Source: Cadophora sp. MPI-SDFR-AT-0126 (Eukaryota; Ascomycota; Leotiomycetes; Helotiales; Ploettnerulaceae). Taken from it: a stretch of 64,000 nt of DNA. A program made the position numbers and the translations under genes. Below are positions 34,708 to 45,897 of the stretch, piece after piece (the stretch's first letter is position 1; every line of letters starts with the position of its first letter). The notes beneath the pieces are model-generated. The model had not been told where the DNA came from and did no database searches. It saw only the letters and a list, made by a program, of their open reading frames with translations. The stretch is taken from assembly GCA_020747065.1 (NCBI GenBank), contig JAGMVK010000008.1:2356001-2420000 (forward strand), written 5' to 3'.

Positions 34708-37599
34708 GACTGACTCCGATTGCAGCTTTGCTAGTACGTTGATGGAAGGTACAGCTTGACTTTAGAGGTCTTGAGTCTTGAAGGTTTAAGCTTTGGAAAT
34801 AAATATTAAAATATGTGTTTCGAACAGCTCATGGGTTCGGGTCCAAACATGATAACATCACGGTTGCATGTCCAGAAACCATCCGATTCTAAGGTTCGCT
34901 AGGGTGAAATTTGCGTTAAAGTCCGCTCCGGCGTACTTAGAAATCCCAAGGATCACCTCCGTATGTGCTAGAAAGCATTGCTGGGTGAAATCAGGGTCGA
35001 TTGGACTCGGGTCGAGCTCGGACTCGGACCTCGTTGCGAGGCCTCTTGGTGGACTAGGCTAACGTAGGCGAATAAAGTAATTCTGCTATTATTTCTGCAT
35101 TAACCTTAATTTGAGGACATGCTTCACTTTAGACCCATGCTCGTACGGAGCTCGGCGGTCGAATATTAAGTGCGGGGTTCCTCATCAATGATGTTTGCTC
35201 CATTTACTCTGAAATCTCAACTCCAACATCTAAGTGGGTTTCCTAATGGTTCTTCACTTTATCTTCGGATACGGAAGGAGTTCCTGGCATGGACTGATTG
35301 TCTCTATCAAAGCCAAAGTCGTTTCGCGAAACAGAAAAGCCGAATTGCTTCTCAAGAATCATCCACCTTTGCATACTTGACCGGGTGAGCTCTATCACTT
35401 TTTGGGTCCGAGAATTAACTCATCATTTCTAAAATTGGCAAAGAGGCACGAATGGTACACAGGAGTTTGACGTCGAGATCGACAAGGTTTGTATTCGCAT
35501 CTAGCTCGCGAGATAATGATAACAAATGAGAAACGGCGATGAGATTTCCCATTCCCATGTCTAACTTTCCCACCGATCCTTGGCCATTGTCGTCAGACTA
35601 GTTCCGTCAACGCAGAAGGAACTCAGCTCAGTTTTTCATAAGTACCAAAATTCGATGGCCACAAAAAGCCTGCAGTCTCAGAAATACTTCCACTTCCCAG
35701 CAGTTCTGGGGCCCAAACTCGCAAGGCGATTTTTAGACCTCGGGTATCACTCATTGATGCTGACGACCGAAGAACGTGCACAATTCAAGCATCAAATCGA
35801 TGAGATATATTGCAATTCAGTCCCGCTGAATTGGCCTCAAGACTGTCTATATAAATGGATAATTTTTTTTTCCATGTAAAAGACTGTGCACGACGTCGAA
35901 GAAAAACATTTTTAAACAAAGTTAAATCATTCAGAGTAAAGCTAAGAAGGAGGCGATTGGAAACCTTTCACATCTTTCGCAGTAGCTGAGATGACGTTCT
36001 CGATATCTTGAACATACATGATGACAAAGATTGGGTGTAAAGTATTCAGTCATTTTGCTTCACTGTATCTCGCCAGAACTCGTTCCCTCCTGGAATCCAG
36101 GAAGAACAAGTCATTGATCACGATCTCAGAGAAGAACTATCTGTGTATGATTCCAACATCGCCACTTTAATAAGAAACCTCCGTCCATGTTGAGTGGCTC
36201 CAAAATCTAGTTGCAGGAAGTCTGATTCTAGATATTAAGTGAGAATCGCCTCCGGAAGAGGGAAGGTGAGGCGAGGCGATCACTAGGATTCACGCCGAGT
36301 ACTGGTAGTAGTAGTTGTTCCTCTTTTTGGTTCCCTATTTAACCCACCTCTCTCCTCTACAACATATCCACGGTGTTAAGCAACAATTTCTACCACAAGA
36401 CCATGGACTATACCTTGCTACCTTGGCCGCTCACAACGATTGCAAATCCTACAACGGTGGAAAACACCTCTTAGTTGCGTATGCGTACTTTCCCAAGCTT
36501 CTGCGTCTCCAACTTGTTCACTCAGTTTGTCTATAGAGTGCGAGTCTGACAGCAGTAAGAGAAATGACAACAAACTCATTTCTTCTTTCCATACATTAGA
36601 GTAAAAGAGTGTCCGCACAAGAGCCGAAGCTTTTCAGAGATGTGACACATCGAACGTACACCCGTTACTTGCTATCTACTATGGAAGTAACTTCAAAAAT
36701 AAGCTCAACGTAAGAGTCGCTACCAGGCAGCCGGCTGCACCCCATATCTTGTTCTTTTGAGGTTGTTGAGAATTGGCTTTCTGAGTCTCGAGGCAGCGGC
36801 ATTTTTATAACAAATTGATCTCGGTGTTGGGACTGTAATCGTTGACTCAATGACGTGACGACTATTCAGGGCGTATTCATCCATCGAGTTGGCGATCAGG
36901 ATCCATTTGGCCTTGACTATCAAGAGAACATACAATTCACAACACAATTCACAACAGGGCCGAGGCCAAAAAGTGCACAGAACTTTTCAGAAATCACAGC
37001 AACTTCAATGAATGACTGGACAATAAGAACGAATCACCACTATATAAGGATCATATGATACCTGAATTCTTTTGATCATTCATTATAACATGGAGTGCAG
37101 ATTCCGATCAGTATTGTACCAGCCCCCTCTACGAAACGAGCAAAGCCCATGTTTGAAGCAACGCCTCCATCATGCTGTCTGCTCCACTTTTTTCCTTGAA
37201 TGCAGTGTGAATAAAAATACTATTCTGTATTGTCGACAGAGCTTTGAAAGAATGAGAAAGCGAAATGGCAAAAGGAATAAACATGACGGTATTCCAACCC
37301 AAGCTTAGGATAAGAAATAGTGAAAGTCTTTCAAGAAAACAACCACCTTACGAACCTTGTTCTACAGTTCCTTAAGCCCGTTCCTGCCATTTGACTTTAC
37401 TTGCGGATCTGCTCAGAAGCGGATAGACTCGACAGCTTTAAAGTTTTCTGAGCAGAGGGAGTAAACATTGTCTAGCTTACCACGCCACCGACAGGATATT
37501 GATATCCGGGAGAAGTCCGAAGGGAATGCTTGTTGGTAGAATGACGCCATGTTTATCTACTATTCTGGTTATTCTCCAGTAATCGAGGACGACATCAGC
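34708..37599. other. 2.9 kb without a supported gene, AT-rich in parts
   Basis: Only short frames are present. One at 35580-35879 has a somewhat protein-like stretch (MLTTEERAQFKHQIDEIY), but no motif and no matching upstream exon; it may be a remnant or chance. A, T-rich runs occur near 35860-35930. Confidence 0.45.
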
Positions 37600-40199
37600 T
37601 TATTGCACAACCCCTTCACATCCTCTCCCCTCCCTCAGTCGGTCAAATCTCCTAACCTCCCTAACACCATCCACAAAATCAATCACCTCAATCAGACTCC
37701 TACACTCCATCAACCCCGCCCTCTCCTCCTTACTAAACAGCGTCGTAGCCTTCCCCGACTGACTCCTATCACTCCCGACCATCTCGTTGATATGATGTAC
37801 TACAAGCTTGAAGGGTATAGGCGCGCGGATCACGCTGTTGAGGAAGATTTCTAGGACTTCCCATCTATTGTCGCTTTCGTTGTTGTTTTGTGTGTGTCCG
37901 TTTTCACGTAGATGCGTACCCGCATTCCCATATGAAGGAGAGGAATTTGAGCATGAGGAGGAAGTCGTTGGTTCAAACTTGAGAGATAGCGAAGGTGAGG
38001 GAGAGGCGAACAACCCAGGACATTCCAACAGTCCCCTCGCACTCATAACACCATCCACGCCCGTCACACCTACAATCTTCTGCACATCGCCCAGAGAAAA
38101 CACATCACCATTCGCCACGACCGGCACACGCGCATGCTCCTTCACAATCCGAATCGCATCGAGATTCACCGGCTCACTACTCCGCGTACTCCTCATCCTA
38201 CCATGAACAGTTATGAAATCCACACCTGCATCCTCAACCTGCCGTACGAAATCCAATGTTTGGCGGAGATCTTTATGGATGCGGATCTTGACTGAGATGG
38301 TTTTCTTGCCCTCAAACCCCATTTGGCGTAATGTTGATTTCGCTGAGGAAACCATGGATGCTACGAGGGTGGGGTGGTGCATCAGAGCGGCGCCGAGAGT
38401 ATCGGCGCAAGCCCAGGATTGGGGACATCCGCAGTTTATGTCGATGCCGTTTACGTAGGGGGCGAGGAGGATTGTTGTGCGAGCGATTTCGAGGGGGGAG
38501 TTTACGCCGAGCTGGGCGATTGTTGGGGGTGGGTTGGGTGAGTTGGTGAAGTCTGGGAATGGAGATTGTCAGCTATGTGGACTGGAGAATGAATTTGCGC
38601 TTAAGCGAAGGGCGGAATAGAACGCGTGAGTTGCGAAAGAGAGATTTATATATTTGCCGTGAAGGGAAAGAAGAGCGTAAGACGAGATGAAGTGAAAAAT
38701 GGGAAACTGGATTTCAACTTTGACATGGAGTTACAGCTTGGCACAGTCTCTGGAGTCCTGGGGCTTGGATCGATGGGGTGCAGGGTTCATGTGAAAGTTG
38801 CCGGATTCAAATCTGAAGAAACCAAGAGCTTGCTTACCACTATCCCTCGCCAGTACACTGCGATTGAACTCTTTCGCCAGAATCTGTACAACAGTCAGTC
38901 ATGGCCATTGAGGACCTATGCACTATCTTCACCACTCCACGCTCTCTTGTCACGATTGATGCCTCTACGACACATCATAAAATCTTCCCTTCCCTTCTAC
39001 TTTTGCTACGCAGTCTTTACACAAGGAGAGGGAAACTCACCATCGGCGTCCATGTCAAATCAACCCCGTATTTTGCTACAGTTTGTCGGAATGCCAGCTA
39101 CCATTGCTTCCAGTCAGCATGAATCCATCTTTAATTCAATTTTCAAAGACAAGACTATGCGGGGAAAACATTGAACGGACTGGTTTGCTACAGACTTCAC
39201 ATTTCTATCAATCATATGAATATGTCTAGCCTACTAAGACCGCCGGCCTGAGAGACCCCATTGTACGGGACACCATATCATGGCTTGAAGGACCGACATG
39301 AAAGAGAGGAGGTCGAGTGACAGGAGAGGAGACTTCCGTGATGATTGCTGATCCTTCAGAATCGCGCTTGCTGACTTCAACTGCAACGGTATAACTCCCT
39401 TCTCCCGCCATCCCATGATCGTTAACCTTCCCCACCTACTGCAACTTGCAGCTGAGAGCCAATGCAGCTACGACTGAGCATTACTTAACACTACTCTCAA
39501 AATCCCTTCCACCTCTCTCAAAGAAACTCTCGCCTCATCCCACTCCATAATCGTTTTTATCTACCTTCCATGACGACAGCCTCGGCTCTCATCTCTCCAG
39601 CCTCAGCTCCCATCTCTGCAGTCTTTACTCCCAGTCACGCTTACTCCTCCTCACCCTTCCTCGTTCTGACCACCCACCGTTCGCGCTGTCCGAGAAATCC
39701 AAGCCTGACCCGTCGTCTCGAGAATGAAAACACACAGCGTCAAGCTCCTCGTTCGTGATCAGACAATAAGAAAACCAACACAAAACAAAACATCGCATCA
39801 CACGTTCCAAAAACAGACCGAAACGCAGACCGCAACATGAATCAAGAAATTGACAGCTCAACGCCTACTCACCTTACTATACCTCACCATCGGCGCCGCA
39901 CAATACAGCACCCGTCCCTGCTCCTTCGCAAGATCAAATAACTTCATCGGACTATATACGCACAAAAGAGCATCAGCGGTGGTTTCATCTCAAATTCAGT
40001 CCAATCCGATCCAATCCAATGCAATCCGGTCCAATTGCGAAAAGATAATGATACCAAACAGGCACAAGTGCAGGCTTTGATGGGAAGGGATGTCGATGGG
40101 AATGGGAACGTACTTGACGTCCAGCCCCGACCCTGATTCCCTCCTCGCACCTCCGTTCTCCACATCCATACCCGTATCCAGATCTATCACATCTCTCAT
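37600..40199 (-). CDS. tRNA-dihydrouridine synthase, Dus4 type
   Basis: It reduces uridine to dihydrouridine in the tRNA D-loop using FMN and NAD(P)H. I assembled five exons (40114-40199, 39873-39951, 39041-39097, 38838-38883, 37600-38552), all phase-consistent, giving 406 residues. Exon 2 gives CAAPMVRYSK, exon 3 (19 codons) LAFRQTVAKYGVDLTWTPM, and exon 4 ILAKEFNRSVLARDS joining to DFT. Exon 5 has NCGCPQSWA with the catalytic Cys, KIRIHKDL, VHGRMRS, VVANGDV and MSARGLL. The introns (162, 775, 157 and 285 nt) are far longer than others in the window. A poorly conserved insertion with Ser/Asn runs (about 285-320) precedes the C-terminal helical domain. The start exon is the least certain part. 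Confidence 0.88.
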
Positions 40200-40902
40200 C
40201 TCGAAATGACACTCCTCGTAAGTTCAGAGTGGTACCCCGCTTTTATATCATACTTGGTCGGCCTTGTGAGTAGCTGCAGTGTTGCTGTTGTGCTCTCGCT
40301 TCCATCGTACAGTACGGATGTGAAATCTAATCGAGTCGAGCTAGCCTCACCCCCCACTTACTGTAAATCTCGTCCTGACGCGCACGGCAAAATTCCATCC
40401 AATCACAGCCGCCAAGCCAAAGCGAAAAGAAAATTTGTTGCACGTCGCGAAAAGTTCGAGCTTAACTTTTGAATTTTTTGTCGAGATTTGGTGTGCGAGC
40501 AAGTGGACATGAGGGAGGCAGGGAGGGAGGGAGGCAGGCCGGCACGTGGGTGTCACGATACCTGAAATTGAAATTGACAGATGAGAGTCAGGGAAAATGT
40601 ACAGTATTTGACAAAGCAAATGAAATTCGTTTGTATTTGATCGTTCATTATCGAGCACGAGGGCTGATGGGAAGGAAAAAGAAGACTATGTAGATACGCC
40701 GTGATGAACCCCAAAAGCGAAAACCAGATGCCAAAAAAAAGGTAGCTTCCATCTACTCAGCCCATCTGATGTCGAACACCGTCCTTCCTTCTATCAATCT
40801 ATGCTCGCAAGCTATGCCCAATCTCCACAAAAATCAAACTCGTCATCCCAAAACCAGCATGGGGTGGGGAGAGAGCAAGAGAATACAACCCTACCCTCTT
40901 CT
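40200..40902. other. Intergenic region upstream of Dus4
   Basis: It lies between the Dus4 start and the end of the HAD gene, both on the minus strand. It includes a purine-rich GGGAGG-type stretch at about 40508-40542 and no gene. Confidence 0.5.
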
Positions 40903-42411
40903 CTACTCAATCGCCGAAATCGAATGCCCAGCCGTAACAGGATTCATCCTATCACTCCACTCGAACTTGAAATCCTCCCCCAACTCCTTCTTAATCGCCG
41001 TCTTCACCGCCTCCAACACATTGTTAAATACCCCAAAATTAGCAGGATTCTTCTCATCATTGTCACCACCTTGGAACACGCCCGTTCTAACCAGACAGGT
41101 GTTCCACCCGTACATGTTACCGCCGATGATATCGGACTGCGGGTTATCGCCAATCATGTAGATGTTCTTGGGTAGTTTTTCTTCGTTGTGTAGGGTTTCC
41201 ATCCAGGAGGTTAGGATCTCGTCGGCGTATTTGTAGGTCGCTAGTTCGGGCTTGCCGTACACGACACGCTCGAGTTCGTGGCCTGTGATGGCGCGGTAGA
41301 TGGCCTCGAGGGCGATGCGGAATGTGCCCTGTGACATTCTCGGGAAGGGGTGTTCAGTTGGGCAGAGTAAGTCACCCTGAGAGAAGTAAATCGGGATGGA
41401 TTGAGAAGTAGGGTCTTTCGACCGGGTTCCCAAAACGCCATTGTCTGATTGTACGAGATCCATGATGATCTGGAGATCGGTAGCGTAGTCACGTGAATCA
41501 GAAAATACCAGGATGGCGTTGATGGATACTTTGCTGAAATCACGGGGTGTGGATGTTGCGCGTTGTTCTGGGGTGAAGTGTTCCCTGAGGGGAGCGATGG
41601 TCGGCTGAGAGGCGTAGATGTCGTTGGGGACGATGATGTTTTTGAAGCCGTATTGTTTGGCGACTTCGCGGCATTGATAGTTCTCTCCTCCCACGACAAG
41701 AACAGTATCGTAGTATTCCGCTAAAGCAGACATAGGTGTGTGCGATTGGATGAATTGCTCTGTTGAGACGGGGTTGTGGAGGATTTTGGAGAGTTGAGCG
41801 CAGCGTGCTGCTTCAGGTTTGCCGGAGCCGTTGGTGAGGAAGATGTGGGGGATTTTGATGCCGAGTTCATTGTCACCGTTGAGGATCTCGAGGGCACGCT
41901 GGCCTTCCGGAATGAGGCGGTCGCCGTGGACGAGGACACCGTCGATGTCGAAGGCGAAGGCCATATCTTTTGCTGCTGCCGTCTTGGCGGATGACATGTC
42001 TTGGACCTGGGAGGAAAGGATTTCTCTGGTGGGTTGGATAGCGGGCATTCCTGGTCTGGTAGGCTTGCCATCCTGTGTTGTTACGGATGAGAGGCGCGAT
42101 TGGCGCTTTGGACGAGGGATTGGTAGTGAGGCTCCGAAACTGTTGCGAGAGTTTCGTCGATCGACTTGAGATGGTGCCATGCTAAGGGAGTGCATGAGTG
42201 CCTCGCTCTCGGCGATGGAGGATCTTGAGGCAGGAACCTCGATGCTGTTTGGATGGGCATTGCCAGTTTCTCCTGGGATGTTGAGAGTGTGGGTGTATCT
42301 TGCAGGAGATCCATTGCTGACAATCTTTTGGAGGTGGTTGCGTTGTGCCTCTGATGGGGTTTGAGGTCTTTTTTCCTCGACGTTGAAGTCGGATGCTTCG
42401 AAGGTAGGCAT
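40903..42411 (-). CDS. HAD-superfamily IIA hydrolase, CECR5/HDHD5-like
   Basis: Single exon, 502 residues. The first 145 residues are Ser/Pro/Arg-rich and probably disordered or carry a targeting signal. The hydrolase follows with all four HAD motifs: FAFDIDGVLVHGD (nucleophile and acid Asp), IFLTNGSG, VVYGKPE with the Lys, and MIGDNPQSDIIGG. The spacing and large cap fit subclass IIA and the CECR5/YKR070W group, thought to be mitochondrial phosphatases of unknown substrate. The start is the only sensible ATG. The long N-terminal extension is the main difference from animal homologues. Confidence 0.92.
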   Translation of the reverse strand: MPTFEASDFNVEEKRPQTPSEAQRNHLQKIVSNGSPARYTHTLNIPGETGNAHPNSIEVPASRSSIAESEALMHSLSMAPSQVDRRNSRNSFGASLPIPRPKRQSRLSSVTTQDGKPTRPGMPAIQPTREILSSQVQDMSSAKTAAAKDMAFAFDIDGVLVHGDRLIPEGQRALEILNGDNELGIKIPHIFLTNGSGKPEAARCAQLSKILHNPVSTEQFIQSHTPMSALAEYYDTVLVVGGENYQCREVAKQYGFKNIIVPNDIYASQPTIAPLREHFTPEQRATSTPRDFSKVSINAILVFSDSRDYATDLQIIMDLVQSDNGVLGTRSKDPTSQSIPIYFSQGDLLCPTEHPFPRMSQGTFRIALEAIYRAITGHELERVVYGKPELATYKYADEILTSWMETLHNEEKLPKNIYMIGDNPQSDIIGGNMYGWNTCLVRTGVFQGGDNDEKNPANFGVFNNVLEAVKTAIKKELGEDFKFEWSDRMNPVTAGHSISAIE

Positions 42412-44099
42412 GATGAGGGGTATGAGGGGTAGTTCGGGACGATGAAATCAGTGAGGTTGATGATAAGATTGATGATGAGTTAGAAGAGAGGAAAGTTGTA
42501 TGAAGAATTGGAAAGAATACTTGCGGGTCTTTGAGTATATATCTGCCCGACGTCAGATTGAAACAACACTAGAGAAATTTGAGGATGAAAAAAGAGACTT
42601 CACCGCAAGGGTACCTCTATCAACGACAGCAGGAACGACATGCACTTCCATGTGTAGCTCCCGGTGGTTGACTCGGCTTTGTTCCCGTATACTTCTCGTC
42701 ATTCCAATGCCGTTATCATTCCATTGCTCCACCTCAGCCTGTCATCATCAGCAAAGCCGTGTGTTGAAACCCTTGATCCATTCTTTCTTCATGACGGTGG
42801 ATAAGAGCTCTATCAAAAGCGGATCAAGGGTCGAAGCAAGAGGCTGAGCCAAGTCCGAACGGGATGTGGGTTTAAAGTTCAGAAGCGGGTTCCGATAAGG
42901 TCATTGAGTGGAGCTCGGGAGGCTGAAGCCTCTATCATTCGTGGCGACATGTGGATTAAGATTGGGAGGACGAACGTGTGAGGATGGGCTGATGAGATGA
43001 TGTGGGTGATGGAGTGCATCATAGGAGGATGAGGATGAATGGTCCAATTCTGGATGCATGGAGGGATCCGGCATGACGTTCTTGGAACCACTTCGTTGTG
43101 GACTTGGTGGAGTGTGGTGCCGTGATATGGCCGAGAAGAGAGCGGGAAATGAAAAGAAAGAGATCGTTTTTGCTGGACGAACGAAATCAGCATCCCGTGG
43201 TAGCATAATGGAGATCCACAATTGACGTTTCCTGTTCTTCTTTTCATGGTACGAGCATGTATGGCTGAGGCGAGCCTGTGTTGTAGGGCTGATTAGAATA
43301 AGAACTGGGTCGAATATCGGTATTAAACAGCAGTGGCCTTGAAAGTTGCGGCTCTTTTGCTTGCCAACGAAGCTTGAAGTGACGGACGGAAGATCAGGGA
43401 CTTCATAGGGCGAGTGATGTGCTGTGCTGTGCTTTGTTGTGATGTGATGTCAAGTCAGGTTCACGGCACAGTCGGCGGGGCGGCGAGTATCAGCCGGAGC
43501 TAATGTAGACGCTAGAAGAATCTTAGGCTTAGTGTTTTCAAGCCTTGCTACCCCTGGATAGCCTTGCATCATAAGCGAAGAAGCTCCACTGATTTGCACC
43601 CATCACCATCATCCCGTCGGATCCATATCTTCTCTCCTCATCCATCCTCTCACAACCTGTCACGTCTTCCATTCCACAGAACCACAGCCAGCCAGCCGTC
43701 AATCAAGAAACATACTTTCGACCGGATCCTATCGGTTGACTGACTCATGTCCCACATACCGACTCTGTTTGACCCTACTCGGTCGGTACGGGCAAGGTAC
43801 GGCTCCATACGAATTCTTCGATGGGTCCAATCAACGTCATCACCGTCTTGTTGAGAGACGGTCAGGTAAGGAACTTGTTTCATAAATAGCCCGATGAAAA
43901 GTCAGTGAAGAGAATTCATGCTGTTGGGTAGAGGTGAAGAGACAAGATTGATATACCACACTCACATACACAACTTATCAAACTAGACCATCATCGCACA
44001 AACCTCAGGATTCAAACCCCACCTTCGACGATACCCCTCCAAAATTATTTTTATCTGCTACGCACACCACACCACACCACACCCAGATACACACACAAC
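42412..44099. other. Divergent intergenic region, 1.7 kb
   Basis: It holds promoters of the HAD gene (minus) and the aldo-keto reductase (plus). Minus-strand frames at 42879-43247 are Ser/His/Pro-rich and motif-free. TG-rich low complexity occurs near 43415-43455. Confidence 0.5.
44064..44083. repeat. (ACACC)4 repeat in the reductase leader
   Basis: Four perfect ACACC units lie 16-36 bases before the aldo-keto reductase start, followed by a CA-rich run, so they are likely in the 5' untranslated region. Confidence 0.85.
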
Positions 44100-45150
44100 A
44101 TGGCATCACCAGCAGTAACAGGACCAATCCTAACTCTTAACAATGGCGTCAAAATGCCCGCCCTAGGTTTTGGCACCTTCGCCAATGAAGGCAGCAAAGG
44201 CGAAACCCACGCCGCCGTGATCCATGCCCTGAACACCGGCTACCGTCATCTCGACTGCGCATGGTTCTACCAAAACGAAGAAGAGGTCGGATCAGGAATG
44301 CGTGAATTCCTATCTGCGAATCCGTCCGTCAAGAGAGAAGATATTTTCATCACCACCAAAGTCTGGAACCATTTGCATGAGCCGGAGGATGTGGAATGGA
44401 GTATTAGGGATTCGTTGGAGAAATTGCAGACTCCGTATGTAGATGCATTTTTGGTGCATTGGCCTATTGCGGCGGAGAAGAATGAAGATAGGACGGTGAA
44501 GATTGGAGAGGATGGGAAGGTACGTCTACGCACATTCATAATGTTCTCTGCTCCCAGAAAATCCGACTCTAGATCAGCACCCACTAACACAACTCTAGTA
44601 CATAATCAAGCACGACCTAACTCAAAATCCCGAACCCACCTGGCGCGCAATGGAAAAAGTCTACGACCTCGGCCTCACCAAATCCATCGGCCTCTCCAAC
44701 TTCACCGCCGCCGGCATCTCCCAGATCCTCTCCCTCGCGCGAATTCCCCCCTCCATCAACCAAATCGAGATCCACCCCTTCCTCCCACAAAACCAACTCA
44801 TAGATTTCTGCCTCTCGCACTCCATCCTGCCCGTCGCGTACTCACCCCTCGGCTCACAAGACCAAGTGCCCGGCACGGGCGAGAAAGTCTCCACGAATAA
44901 AGACTTGTTAGTAGTAGCGGAAAGGAATGGTTGGACGCTGGCACAGGTGTTGATTGCGTGGGGATTGAAGAGGGGATATGCGGTGCTGCCGAAGAGTAGC
45001 AATGAAAGTCGCATTAGGGGTAATGCGAAGCTGGTGGAGCTGAGTGAGCAGGATTTTGAGGATGTTAATAAGGTTGCTGAGGGCAGGTGGACGAGATTTG
45101 TTAATATGAAGGGGACGTTTGGGTATGATGTTTGGCCGGAGGAGAAGTAG
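44100..45150 (+). CDS. Aldo-keto reductase
   Basis: Two exons (44100-44519, 44599-45150) give 323 residues. It is a complete AKR barrel: MPALGFGTF at the start, LDCAWFYQNE with Asp52 and Tyr57, TTKVW with Lys87, LVHWP with His120, then SIGLSNF, NQIEIHP, AYSPLGSQD and LPKSSNESRI for NADPH binding. It resembles the fungal glycerol dehydrogenase/aldose reductase group (GLD/GCY-like). It would reduce sugar aldehydes, ketoses or glycerol-related carbonyls in the cytosol. The exact substrate is not decidable. The region between exon 1 and 2 has the usual loop of this subgroup. Confidence 0.93.
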
Positions 45151-45897
45151 ATGTCCCAGTGTGTCTTTGGATGATGATGAGGTTTTCAGATGGGCAAAGC
45201 ATAGGTGGATAAATACGGCGTTCATAGATAGTGTAACTGCATGACTGAGTGGCAGAATTTCATCTCTGGCAGAATTCCACCTCTGATTCCCTCCCCAAAG
45301 AGATATTAGTATCGTGCCGTTCTCTCTCCCTTTCTGTATACAGTCTTACTCCTTTCCCATCAACATGCATATGGCCAAACCACTAGGTCTTTCCTATTCT
45401 ATCCTATTCTGTTTTATTCAGCTCCCCCCTTCCCCTCATCAACTCGACTTCCTAAAATGTCATCTCCTCTACTATCAAGCTTTTCTTAGTGGTCTGAGCT
45501 ATCCAATAAAGCCTGAGGAAGTTACATGCATTCAAATTCTCTCTAAAAGCTTCCGAAAGTCGCAACGATGATGTTTGCAGTCAGTCACAGGCAGTATTTT
45601 CTCTTAAGCGAGGATCGCTTGCTGCAGCGAACAAGCTCAATAATGGTATTTCCCCTTAAGCGTTCAAGGCCATCTTTCCTTGTACCTTTCGATAGTGATA
45701 CACCCTAGATTTCCAAATAGCCTCACATTATAGCGACTGATATCAGCAAGGGAGGGAGAGAGGTTATCAGGGTGATAACTGCTTACGCCAAGTGGCTTAC
45801 ATAAGACTCGTGCTTTTTGATATTCCAACTTCAATTACCATGGAAATAAATTTAGCATCATATTCGTAACACGCAAAGGACTTGCTGAGAATCCGCA
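45151..45897. other. Intergenic region
   Basis: It holds the 3' end of the reductase and the promoter of the regulator. Nothing else is supported. Confidence 0.5.

Noticed and set aside
38626..39174. Plus-strand open frame of 182 codons
   Set aside because: It lies opposite Dus4 exons 3 and 4 and their introns, and its first codon is not ATG. The Dus4 reading on the other strand is strongly supported.
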